DNA of 64,000 nt from Desulfuromonadaceae bacterium (GTDB taxonomy: Bacteria > Desulfobacterota > Desulfuromonadia > Desulfuromonadales > Desulfuromonadaceae). The translations under genes and the position numbers were made by a program. Position 1 is the stretch's first letter, and the number at the start of each line of letters is the position of its first letter. Shown piece after piece: positions 28,301 through 36,141 of the stretch. The notes under the pieces were generated by a model, which saw nothing but the letters and a program-made list of their open reading frames with translations, searched no databases and was not told where the DNA came from. The stretch lies in contig JAFGXV010000026.1 in assembly GCA_016936455.1 (NCBI GenBank), forward strand, positions 1 through 64,000, given 5' to 3'.

Positions 28301-31300
28301 GAACAGGCGTGCTCCGGCCGCGTACGCGTTGCGGATGACGCGGGTGAAGTCGATGGTATCGACGGCCTGGGACAGAATCGCCTGGGCGCAGTTTTCCGTG
28401 GTCGGGCGGTAGCTGGCCCCCGTGGCGCAGCTGAACAGTTGCAGCCCCTCGCGCGGATGGGTCGGGAACAGGTGCAGGTCGTGATAGGCCTTTTTCACCA
28501 TCGTTGGTACGGGGCAGTGGACCGTGGTGACGCCCTTGAGCTCGATGAAGGGGCAGCGTTTGGGCTGGGACAGGGTCTCGACCACCTGTTCTACAGCGCG
28601 GCGCTGACCACCGATGATGCACTCGTCCGGGGTGTTGATAATCAGCAGGTAGGCGCGCTCCAGTCCCTTCAGGGCCTCGCGTACGGTGGCGGCGGGGCGT
28701 GGAACCAGACCCAGGCACCAGTCCACCTCCTCGTTTTCCGGCAGCTGCCACAGCTGGCGCGCGGCGTCGCAGGCGTTGGCCAGCTGGCGGGTGAACAGCG
28801 GTGAGGCCTCAATGCGCTGGAGCATTTCATCGCGCTGTTGCCAGATGCCGAGGGAGAACAGGCTGGAGGATTCGCCGAGGCTGTAGCCGATGGCCATCTC
28901 AGGTTGGACGCCGAACTGGCGCACCGTATCGCTCAGGGCCGTGCACAGGGCGACATGGGCGATGATCATGGCGTTGTGGTCCTGCTCGATCTGCGTCAGC
29001 GCCACGCCGTCCCAGAACATGCGCGATTGGTACTGATCCGCCAGCCGTTGGTTGTGCTGGTGCTGAGCCTCGAACACCGCGGGCCAGCTCAGCCCGAGGT
29101 CGCGGCCCATATCGGGAAAATGATTGCCGGAGCCGGGAAAAACAAAGGCAATCTTGCCATCCCGAGCGATGGGGTCCGGGCTGTAGAAGATCTTATTGCG
29201 GGCACAGGCCGGCAGTTCGAGACCACGACCGTCGAGGCGCTGTTGCGGCTGTTGTTGTAGCTGGCAGCAGGCGAAGTTTAGCTGCTCGCGCAGTTCCTCC
29301 AGCGAGTCACTGACCAGAGCCAGACGCCGTTCGCCACGGGCTGCGGGCGTGCCCTCATTGTTGAGCCAGTTCTGCGCCAGGTGGCGGATGGTGGTCGGGT
29401 GCTGGCTGGTCAGCCATTGCTGCAGTTGTTGCAGCGCTCCGAGCAGTTCGTCCGCAGTGTTCCCCTGTACAACAAACAGACCAGGGCCGACAGGATCGAG
29501 GGGCAGGGCGGCGGGCAGGGGCTGGGAGGGTTCTTCGCTCAGAGCTACCAGATGGCACAGTCCCCCCGTGGCCTGACCGCTGACCAGGGCGCGACGCGGG
29601 CCGTCCTGTGCATTGTGCAGCCAGTAGCGTTCGCTATGCGTTTCGCCCCGGGGCAGGATGCGATGATGCAGAGCCAGGGCCGCTGTGGCTACCGCGATCA
29701 GCCCGCTGGCTTCGCCGGCAGCTCCGAGCTGGCGCTCTATCCGACTGGTGCGTTGATGCGTTTGATCCTGTGCGGACGCAAGACCGCTATGCGTCTGAAG
29801 ACCGAAAGTGGTAGGACTGCCTGCGGGTAGCGAGAACTGCTGGCGCAGGGCCTGTTCTGCCCGCAGCCGCGTGTCCCTTTGAACCTGAAGCAGGTCATCG
29901 CTGGCGCCGCTGGTGCTGGCCTGTCCTTCAATGAGGGCGTAGATGCGGTTGCCGTCACGGCGGGCCGCGGAAAGGGGTTTGAGCACCAGGGCGCAGGCCC
30001 CGTCACTGACCGTTTCATGACGACCCAGACGCTGGTTACTCAACTGGGCGCGCACGTCCCCGGGCATGTCCACGGCACCGACCAGCGCCAGATCGATCTC
30101 GCTTCGGCGCAGAGCGTCAACGGCGGTCTGCAGCGCCTGCAAGCCGGAGTTTTCTTCGCACGCCAGGGTAAAACTCGGACCGCCGAAACGAAAGGCGCGG
30201 GCGATGCGGCTGGCCACGACGCTGCCCAATGCTCCCATGGTGCGGTTGGCGGTGAGGGGCGGGCTGAGCCGGTCTCGCAGCTGGCTGGTCCAGTGGTCGT
30301 CATCAACGGTTGTGGCGTCGATCAGGCCCTGCTGTTGCCACGCGCGCAGCAGGCCAGGCAGGCGCCAGCGCAGGCTGAAGGAGGTGGCATTGAGGTCGAG
30401 ACCGGTACCGACAAAGACACCGCTGCGCTGATGGTTGCCATCCGCAGCCCCGGCTTCGTCCAGAGCGGCTTCGGCACACAGCAGCATCAGGGCCTGGCGC
30501 GGCAGCATTTCGGCTATCTCTGTTGGCGGAATGCGGAATTTCCCGGCCGGGAGCTGAAGTTGTTCCAGGTAATGGCCCGGACATGGCTGGTAGCCGTCCT
30601 GATGCCACCAGCGGCTGTCTGCAGCACCACCCCAGTGGGCGGGCAGGCTGGACTGGCTGGAGACGTCGCCACCGAGACATTGGGCGCGGAATGCCGCGCG
30701 TTGCTGCCAGGGGCCAAGGCGCACATCGACGCCGACAATCGCTATGGGTTCGCAGGCCGCGTCAGGGACGGCGTCTGTCTGGTGAGCCGTTTCGACCGGC
30801 AGCCACTCCTGCAGTAGTAGGTGGGCGTTGATGCCACCGAAGCCAAAGGCGCTGACCGCAGCCCGTCGGGGCTGATTGGCGCTGCGACGTTCCCAGGTGC
30901 GGGGCTGTTGCAGCACCTCGAACGGGCTCTGCTCCAAACCCAGTTCCTTGCTTGACTGGCGAAAGTTGGCGGTGGGCGGCAGGGTTTGGTGTTTCAGGGC
31001 CAGCAGGGTTTTGATCAGGGCCGCGGAACCGGCGGCGGTGAGCAGATGGCCGATATTGGATTTGACGGAACCGAGGATGCAGCCTGGGGTCTGTTCCTGT
31101 TTGAAGGACCCGTCAGACCATAATTGTTTGAGGCTGCTGAATTCAACGGCATCGCCCACCGGGGTGCCGGTGGCATGGCATTCGATATGATCAACGTCCT
31201 GCGGGGTCCAGCCGGCCTCGGCATAGGCGGCCCGCATGGCCCTGAGCTGGCCCTCGGACATGGGAGCCAGCAGGCTGCCGCCGATGTCGTTGGACAAGCC

Positions 31301-32152
31301 GATTCCTTCAATGGTGGCGTAGATGTGGTCGCCATCGCGTACGGCATCGCAGGTGCGCTTCAGCAGCACCACCCCCGCACCTTCGCCGACCACGAGACCG
31401 TCGCCTCTGGCATCAAATGGAGAACAAGTGCCGGTGGGCGACAGGGCCCGCAGCTGGGAAAAACCCATCTGGGTGTAGAGCGAGTCGGGACGGGCGACGC
31501 CGCCAGCCAGCATGGCATCGGCCCGACCACTGCGCAGTTCCTCGACGGCCAGCTTGATGGCATAGAGCGAGGAAGCACAGGCCGCATCGAGGGTGAAGCA
31601 GCTGCCGCCAAGGCCGAGGGCTTTGGCCAGAACGGCGGCCGGCAGACCGGTCATGAAGCGATTGCGGCGGTCTGTGCCCGAGTCCGCCGGAGGTTGAGGC
31701 AAAAACTGTTCGTACAGGGTCCGGCCGAGGTAATCTTGGGCCAGTTGCGAGGTGGTGACGCTGGGCAGGGCCAGGTTGCCGACGATCACGCCAATGCGCT
31801 GACGTTCGGTCGGGACGAGGCGGGTATCGAAAAAAGCCTGGCTGCCAGCGTGCAGCAACAGCTGAAACAGCGGATCGAGCCGTTGCGCCAGATCCTGCTC
31901 GATGTGCAGCCGGTCGTAGGCCAGGGGTGGCAGGGCCATATCCACGAAGCAGGCCTTGCGCGAATAGACGTGGTCGATGCGACCTTTTTCCGGATGATAG
32001 ACCTGGTCGAGGGGGACACTCCAGCGGTCGGTGGGCGGCTCGGTGGCCGCGTTGTGCCCGCGCAGGATAAGTTGCCAGAAGGATTCGGGATCGTGCGCCT
32101 GAGGAAAGACACCGCCAATGCCGACGATGGCGATCGAGGAAGAAAATGTCAT
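25355..32152 (-). CDS. PfaC-like secondary-lipid synthase: KS-CLF-AT-DH-DH
   Basis: This single 2265-residue protein has a ketosynthase (about 1-450; C192, H326, H369) and a chain-length-factor-like KS (about 468-870) in which the active cysteine is replaced (LACEENSG). An acyltransferase follows (about 1000-1330; S1091 in GYSLGES, H1212). After a Pro/Gln-rich linker come two FabA-like double-hotdog dehydratases (about 1490-1890 and 1905-2265), with catalytic HFCDDHVMPG near 1770 and HFYQDPVCPG near 2160. This resembles PfaC of polyunsaturated-fatty-acid synthases, and the AT insertion resembles myxobacterial Pfa3. No ACP, ketoreductase or enoyl reductase is present, so partners must act in trans. 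The start ATG has only a weak ribosome binding site. The product is unknown. Confidence 0.9.
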   Translation of the reverse strand: MTFSSSIAIVGIGGVFPQAHDPESFWQLILRGHNAATEPPTDRWSVPLDQVYHPEKGRIDHVYSRKACFVDMALPPLAYDRLHIEQDLAQRLDPLFQLLLHAGSQAFFDTRLVPTERQRIGVIVGNLALPSVTTSQLAQDYLGRTLYEQFLPQPPADSGTDRRNRFMTGLPAAVLAKALGLGGSCFTLDAACASSLYAIKLAVEELRSGRADAMLAGGVARPDSLYTQMGFSQLRALSPTGTCSPFDARGDGLVVGEGAGVVLLKRTCDAVRDGDHIYATIEGIGLSNDIGGSLLAPMSEGQLRAMRAAYAEAGWTPQDVDHIECHATGTPVGDAVEFSSLKQLWSDGSFKQEQTPGCILGSVKSNIGHLLTAAGSAALIKTLLALKHQTLPPTANFRQSSKELGLEQSPFEVLQQPRTWERRSANQPRRAAVSAFGFGGINAHLLLQEWLPVETAHQTDAVPDAACEPIAIVGVDVRLGPWQQRAAFRAQCLGGDVSSQSSLPAHWGGAADSRWWHQDGYQPCPGHYLEQLQLPAGKFRIPPTEIAEMLPRQALMLLCAEAALDEAGAADGNHQRSGVFVGTGLDLNATSFSLRWRLPGLLRAWQQQGLIDATTVDDDHWTSQLRDRLSPPLTANRTMGALGSVVASRIARAFRFGGPSFTLACEENSGLQALQTAVDALRRSEIDLALVGAVDMPGDVRAQLSNQRLGRHETVSDGACALVLKPLSAARRDGNRIYALIEGQASTSGASDDLLQVQRDTRLRAEQALRQQFSLPAGSPTTFGLQTHSGLASAQDQTHQRTSRIERQLGAAGEASGLIAVATAALALHHRILPRGETHSERYWLHNAQDGPRRALVSGQATGGLCHLVALSEEPSQPLPAALPLDPVGPGLFVVQGNTADELLGALQQLQQWLTSQHPTTIRHLAQNWLNNEGTPAARGERRLALVSDSLEELREQLNFACCQLQQQPQQRLDGRGLELPACARNKIFYSPDPIARDGKIAFVFPGSGNHFPDMGRDLGLSWPAVFEAQHQHNQRLADQYQSRMFWDGVALTQIEQDHNAMIIAHVALCTALSDTVRQFGVQPEMAIGYSLGESSSLFSLGIWQQRDEMLQRIEASPLFTRQLANACDAARQLWQLPENEEVDWCLGLVPRPAATVREALKGLERAYLLIINTPDECIIGGQRRAVEQVVETLSQPKRCPFIELKGVTTVHCPVPTMVKKAYHDLHLFPTHPREGLQLFSCATGASYRPTTENCAQAILSQAVDTIDFTRVIRNAYAAGARLFIETGSGNSCSRMIGQILKDSPHLALPTCVDGQPTLASFTRLLAQLTAEGVDCDLSPLFAPEPAAASAVTSPGHRLTLNNGRPALKAPPQPPMPVTAGAPTAPLMSPPTEAPCPPSVPQPLADPLMDSLSQTQQHQNAAHARFLQLQQQIEQLMASNLNLQQQLIAALPPEQRPAGDKPPASATAVAPTAQRAVPAPQPKPLFDREQCMEFAIGSIGRMLGEQFAPIDHHPTRVRLPDEPLMLVDRIMQLEGEPGSMGSGRVITEHDVTPDRWYLDGNRIPTCVAVEAGQADLFLSGWLGIDFQTRGLAVYRLLDAVVQFHGPLPQPGDVIRYDIRVKHFFRQGDTWLFRFEFDSTVGGRPLMTMRDGCAGFFTQAELEAGKGIVHTAFDRMPQPGIKPDDWRELVPMAIERYDAGQIRALRQGDLASCFGPRFSALGLKKPYTLPSGHLELVDRVTHLDPTAGRYGMGQIRAEMDVQPDDWFLTCHFCDDHVMPGTLMYECCLHTLRIYLMRMGWVTDQGETVWEPVPGIDSQLKCRGQVTESTRTVTYEVTLKELGYRPAPFAIVDALMYADGKPIVEITSMSVQLTNLPREILEQRWQQQTFASVPTVQAVAQAKKPAMFDYDRILAFSNGNPSEAFGEPYRIFDQKRRIARLPRPPFQFLDRITAIQAEPWKMVAGGRIEAQYDVPPDEWYFAQERSERMPFSVLLEIALQPCGWLAAYVGSALTSDIDLCFRNLDGNAVLHRPVTRDSGTLTTRVELTRVSSSGGMIIQSYSFAVHDAQGIVYEGDTVFGFFTEAALANQIGLRDANPYQPTTAEQQRSQCLRYPQQPPFPDRQLRMLDEIELYYADGGPNRLGFIRAVKQVDPDEWFFRAHFYQDPVCPGSLGLESFLQLLKFIANERWSNATTHVGDQPFQVMALDVPHSWSYRGQVVPSNGQVSVEAVVTAVDDSSHQITADGYLHVDGKTIYRMKDFTLQWRF

Positions 32153-32179
32153 CGGAACTCGCAGTTGCAGCTAAGGGTT

Positions 32180-32196
32180 AGAACCAAACAGGTTCT
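32180..32196. promoter_or_regulatory. Inverted repeat upstream of the PfaC-like gene
   Basis: AGAACC-AAACA-GGTTCT lies 28 bases before the synthase start codon. On the minus strand it overlaps TATAAG, so it could be an operator on a promoter. It lacks the T tract of a terminator. Confidence 0.4.
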
Positions 32197-32256
32197 TATA
32201 CACCAAAAGGCCACACATGCAAAGGTTCGCTGTACAGCGCAAGGGTGCTGAGAGGC

Positions 32257-33411
32257 TTATTTGAGGACAGCCCGGATAACATAGCTGTTGGCTTCGGCAA
32301 CCTCCAGATGGTGCGAGCCGATGGACAGACCGTTGATTTTTTCCGCCAGACGCAGTGTGTTGCAGCTTTGCCAGCCCACTATGAATTCAGCCCGTTGCGA
32401 CAGGAATTGTTTTTGTTCAGTACGGGTTACTCCGGATAAACCAGACAGGGCACTGGTAATGGTGGCCAGTTCGGGAAAGGGGCACTGCTCAACAATAAAG
32501 GTCACCATGTGCTCGTTGTAGCAGGCGTCGAGCCAGGTTGCGACAACCTGAGCGCACAGCTTGTCAGAAATGTCCATAGCTGCCTTTTGCAGGGCATTCT
32601 GGGCGCCGATGGCAAAACTGTGATGGGGAACAACCGCCTGCGCGCTGGCGCTGGCCAGGATTTTGCCGGAGGCGGTTTCGCAGATATCGGCGGTAATGGT
32701 TGCAGCATAGGCATGGAAGCGGTCGCTGTAGGGTGAGGGGCCGTTGTCCTGAACGCTGGCCCGGCCTGTTACCAGAATCTGGGCCTTGTGGCTGCCTTCT
32801 TCAGCGGTCTTGCCGCTGGTGTTGTGGAGCTGGCCCTGGCGCAGGCGTTCCTGCTCCAGGGCGGAGAGATTCACCAGCTGAAATCCTTTGGCGCGTAACT
32901 GGCTTTCAATGGTCTGCTGTGCCGCCTGCAGATTCAGGGCGGTTCGACTGCCGCCGGCATCAAAGCTGTCTTCCGTGAGCGAGACAGCCAGGGTCGGATA
33001 ATTCATGCGCGGCAGGATGCGGGCCAGGGCCGCCACGTCGTCGGCCAGGGCCATTTTTTCCACCTGTGCCCGGATGCGACTGCTGCAGGTCCGGTCGGAA
33101 AGGACCTCCGACAGTAGCGTGTAGTCCCGCACGTAGCCCTCGACACGCGTGAGGATCTTGTCTTCAATCAGCATGGCGTTTTCAACCAGGGTCTCGCTGG
33201 TGATCAGATTGCCGAGGGTTTGTGAGACGGCATTGCGCTGGGCGTCATGCAATGCATCCTGTTTGGCCTGTTGCGGAGAGAGCTCAATGGCGGCATAGCC
33301 TTGGGCCTCAACTTGGTTCTGATCGGCAAAGCAATTCAAGATGGTGACAAGCGACAACACCACGGTGATGGCCAGCGTGAACATGCGAAAGCAGAAACCC
33401 ATTCTCTGCAT
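32257..33411 (-). CDS. Exported FlgT/LPP20-like envelope protein
   Basis: This 384-residue protein has a signal peptide ending near residue 29 (NCFA). The first mature region, GYAAIELSPQQAKQDALHDAQRNAVSQTLG, fits the FlgT-N/LPP20-type fold found in H/T-ring flagellar proteins and lipoproteins. A CsgG/TolB-like middle domain follows (LAVSLTEDSF onwards) and a C-terminal domain ends in YVIRAVLK. AAGGGG lies six bases before the ATG. It is the last of four envelope genes reading toward the PfaC-like synthase, 104 bases away. I see no flagellar genes nearby, so a role outside the flagellum is likely. Confidence 0.6.
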   Translation of the reverse strand: MQRMGFCFRMFTLAITVVLSLVTILNCFADQNQVEAQGYAAIELSPQQAKQDALHDAQRNAVSQTLGNLITSETLVENAMLIEDKILTRVEGYVRDYTLLSEVLSDRTCSSRIRAQVEKMALADDVAALARILPRMNYPTLAVSLTEDSFDAGGSRTALNLQAAQQTIESQLRAKGFQLVNLSALEQERLRQGQLHNTSGKTAEEGSHKAQILVTGRASVQDNGPSPYSDRFHAYAATITADICETASGKILASASAQAVVPHHSFAIGAQNALQKAAMDISDKLCAQVVATWLDACYNEHMVTFIVEQCPFPELATITSALSGLSGVTRTEQKQFLSQRAEFIVGWQSCNTLRLAEKINGLSIGSHHLEVAEANSYVIRAVLK

Positions 33412-33484
33412 GGTGATCCCCTTTCAATACGACAGCGGCACAGCACAGACCCGGACGGCGAGCGCCGGCTCAGTTCTGTGCCGT

Positions 33485-34735
33485 TTAAAACTTCCACAAT
33501 CCGCCGAGATGAATCTGGTCCGACTGAAAATCGTCAAGGTCGACCACTTTTTTATAGCCCAGTGTCATCTCGAAGGTGTCGGTAAAGGTGTAGCTGCCTT
33601 CGAGCCCGAGTTCAAAATAATTGTCATCGCCCGGATCATGGTCATAGTTCGTGATATCGACATTCCAGATGCCGAACAGGTTGATGACGCCGTTGTCCCC
33701 ATTGCGCAGGCCGAGATTGGTGCCAAATTTGACGAGATATTGCTCGTCGTCATCCACGTCGGTGTCATCTTTGTTATAGAAGAGAGAGGCCCCTGCACTG
33801 GCGACAATTAAATCCTGGTCCAGGGTTACTGTGGCGCTAAAACCGCCTCCAAACAGATTGACCTCGCTGTCGCCGATGTAGTCAAAATCCATGTCCGAGT
33901 AGGTGTAATTCAGGTGCCCGGTGAAGGTCGCGCAGAGGGATTCAGACAGGTTCTGATGGTACTGGCCAAAGCCGATCAGGGAAATCCGGTGTGCATCAAA
34001 ACGGTCGAACGCAATGTAGTCATAAGGCAGCATGAAGCCATAGCTGAAGTGGTCGGTATCCCAGGCCATGCCAACCGTGGCCACATACAGATCACCATTT
34101 TCCCTGTTGTAAAGGTCGACATCCTCCCATGCCAGGGCGGCGCCAAAACTGCGTGGTTTGTTTGTCTCGTGACGGCTTTCGTCTTGCTGCTTTTCCGCAC
34201 GGCTGCTGGCCCCGGGAAGGACAAGATTCGAGAAGACAATTCTGCCGATCACTCCGGCGGCGGAGGTGTAGGCCGAAATCTCGTTGCCGCCTCCGACGCC
34301 ACTGACTGTGCTGGAAAGATAGCTGATATTCAGCGCATTGATCAGCTTGATCAGTTCGGAAAGCTCGGTCCAGGGATTGTTCTCCTGATTCGGGTTATCC
34401 ATATACAGGGCGTCCTGGCCTGCCGTCAGGGTGGCGACAAGTTTTTCATCAACAAAGTAATAAAAAGTGGAGTTCCCACTGTTTTCATCTTCCAACTCAA
34501 ATTCACTGAGTTTGTGACCGTTGATGTAAAACGATTCAACATCATAATATTCTGCATAGTTGGCGATGGCCCAGGCATTTTCCAGCTGTGTCACCTGATC
34601 GATCTGCGGAAGGGTAGCAACTGTATAAGGTGTTGGGTTGATAATTTCATACCAGGCCGGATCCCACTCGAGGGCAAAAGCCTGGACTGAGATAAACAGG
34701 GACACGATCACCGGAAACATTGTTTTCCTGAACAT
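33485..34735 (-). CDS. Outer-membrane beta-barrel protein, autotransporter-like
   Basis: This 416-residue protein has a signal peptide (about 1-22, AFA), an N-terminal passenger-like region of about 160 residues and a C-terminal half of alternating amphipathic strands. It ends in GLWKF with the terminal phenylalanine typical of BAM-inserted barrels. Strands such as TGHLNYTYSDMDFDY and YFELGLEGSYTF are typical. GGGGAGG lies about eight bases before the ATG. It sits between the CsgG-like lipoprotein and the FlgT-like gene. No specific family was recognised. Confidence 0.75.
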   Translation of the reverse strand: MFRKTMFPVIVSLFISVQAFALEWDPAWYEIINPTPYTVATLPQIDQVTQLENAWAIANYAEYYDVESFYINGHKLSEFELEDENSGNSTFYYFVDEKLVATLTAGQDALYMDNPNQENNPWTELSELIKLINALNISYLSSTVSGVGGGNEISAYTSAAGVIGRIVFSNLVLPGASSRAEKQQDESRHETNKPRSFGAALAWEDVDLYNRENGDLYVATVGMAWDTDHFSYGFMLPYDYIAFDRFDAHRISLIGFGQYHQNLSESLCATFTGHLNYTYSDMDFDYIGDSEVNLFGGGFSATVTLDQDLIVASAGASLFYNKDDTDVDDDEQYLVKFGTNLGLRNGDNGVINLFGIWNVDITNYDHDPGDDNYFELGLEGSYTFTDTFEMTLGYKKVVDLDDFQSDQIHLGGLWKF

Positions 34736-34754
34736 TTTTAAATTCCTCCCCTGA

Positions 34755-35420
34755 TCAGTTGAGTCGACGCATCAGAGTATCCGAGGCCTGCTGCAGTGCT
34801 TGCTCGGCGGCACTGGAAATGTCGCCGCCGATGCCGGTTCCGCTTGCCGGGATATATTCCAGAGTTTCCACGTCGACATAACGGATTTGGATGCCCATGC
34901 GTATCTGTAGGTTTCTCTTGACACTCAACCCGCGGATTTCGTCACCCCCTTCACCATAATCATAGACTTCGCCGTAGATGACTTTTGAGGCTCCCAGCAT
35001 TTTACCCATTTCTATGGCACGCTGCTGCGAAACCATGCCGTTGGCGCTCATCCACTGGCGATCCATCACATCCTTGATGATTTCGGCTTTTTCTTCGACG
35101 AAGGTAAAACGCCGGGTGTCATAGAGGGCTTCCGTCAGGCGGTTGTGAATTCCCATTCCGACATTTTTATCCAGCAGGTGGGGATAGCGTTTCGCTGCGT
35201 GATCGGAAAGACCCAGTGGCAGCACCGCAATAATGGTTTTCGGCCCCTGATAACGAGGTTCCTGTCGAGCAGGGGCACTTGAAAGATTTTTTGTTGAAGG
35301 GGGGGATGGTGTGTCCCGTTCGACATACGTTGTCGCGCAGGATGGCAATAAGCAGAAAATAACTCCCAGTAGCAAGAGCTGGACAACGCTGTTTAATCCT
35401 TTAAAGTTTGGAGAGTGCAT
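34755..35420 (-). CDS. CsgG-like / GNA1162-type lipoprotein
   Basis: This 221-residue lipoprotein has lipobox LLPSC near residue 23, a short variable linker and then a CsgG/TolB-N-like domain beginning IIAVLPLGLSDHAAKRYPHLLD. Conserved elements are a LTEALYDTRRFTFVEE stretch and KVIYGEVYDYGEGG. CsgG forms the outer-membrane curli export pore, and relatives serve in other envelope roles. ATG 35420 lies inside the end of the upstream gene (20-base overlap), suggesting coupled translation. An in-frame start at 35504 would bury the signal peptide. Confidence 0.75.
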   Translation of the reverse strand: MHSPNFKGLNSVVQLLLLGVIFCLLPSCATTYVERDTPSPPSTKNLSSAPARQEPRYQGPKTIIAVLPLGLSDHAAKRYPHLLDKNVGMGIHNRLTEALYDTRRFTFVEEKAEIIKDVMDRQWMSANGMVSQQRAIEMGKMLGASKVIYGEVYDYGEGGDEIRGLSVKRNLQIRMGIQIRYVDVETLEYIPASGTGIGGDISSAAEQALQQASDTLMRRLN

Positions 35421-35991
35421 TTTTGACCGCTTTCTGGGTCGCTTGCCCGACTGTCGTTTCGTTAAAATGAACTTTGTCCGAGCGGATCTGGAACAGAATT
35501 CCAAGCGATTTGGTGATGCCTTCGCCGGTGCCCGACAGAATGATTGGAGGCTGTTCCTTGTCTCTGATTTCGATTTCGACGGTGACGCTCACGGTTGTTT
35601 TGGCTGCAGCGAACAACCCGATGCTGCGTGTCCGGCGGCGGCTGAAATCTGTCACACGAACCGATATTGTCAGATCGCAGGAAAAGAGCTCTGTTGCCGG
35701 CTTTGGGAAAGTAGATGAATTCGTCCAGCGGGAGGCAATCAGCTTGTCGATCTGATCCATGATCTCAGGTTTCTCTTCAAGTGGAATATAATTTCCACGG
35801 GCATAGAGCTCGTCATTGACGATATTGCGGATGCCCAAGGCAATAAGGTGGTTCTCCCAGCCGGGCTGTTCCGTGAGGTTGGCGACTTCGTTGACAACGA
35901 ACGTTTTTTTCGCTTTTGCCCAGACGGGAAAACAGAGAGACAGGCATAGAAAAAAACTGATGAGTGTGATGGGCCGCAGCTGTTTTCTCAT
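35401..35991 (-). CDS. Exported CsgG-like protein
   Basis: This 196-residue protein has a signal peptide (about 1-25, VWA) and a CsgG/TolB-like alpha/beta domain: NEVANLTEQPGWENHLIALGIRN, then a middle strand TISVRVTDFS, a strand VTVEIEIRD and a C-terminal helix TVGQATQKAVKNALSKL. There is no lipobox. It is the first gene of the four-gene envelope set and overlaps the second. The upstream 150 bases are AT-rich and shared with the divergent sensor kinase; no Shine-Dalgarno is evident. Function is unknown. Confidence 0.65.
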   Translation of the reverse strand: MRKQLRPITLISFFLCLSLCFPVWAKAKKTFVVNEVANLTEQPGWENHLIALGIRNIVNDELYARGNYIPLEEKPEIMDQIDKLIASRWTNSSTFPKPATELFSCDLTISVRVTDFSRRRTRSIGLFAAAKTTVSVTVEIEIRDKEQPPIILSGTGEGITKSLGILFQIRSDKVHFNETTVGQATQKAVKNALSKL

Positions 35992-36141
35992 TAATTTAAA
36001 AGTATTGTTTTTTCTAGGGTGAAAAATTAGAATGCAATGTCATTCTTATAAAGAAGAATAATGGGTAGATCGCCTTAAAACAATAGGCGAAGTCTTTTTA
36101 ATATCTTTTGTTTTTTTTATTGGAAAACGACAAACTTATCC

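Noticed and set aside
29879-30817. 312-codon plus-strand frame opposite the synthase gene
   Set aside because: Antisense to conserved CLF coding sequence; its length follows from GC-rich codon structure.
31124-32251. 375-codon plus-strand frame opposite the synthase N terminus
   Set aside because: Shadow of the intact KS domain on the other strand; Gly/Ala-rich composition typical of antisense frames.
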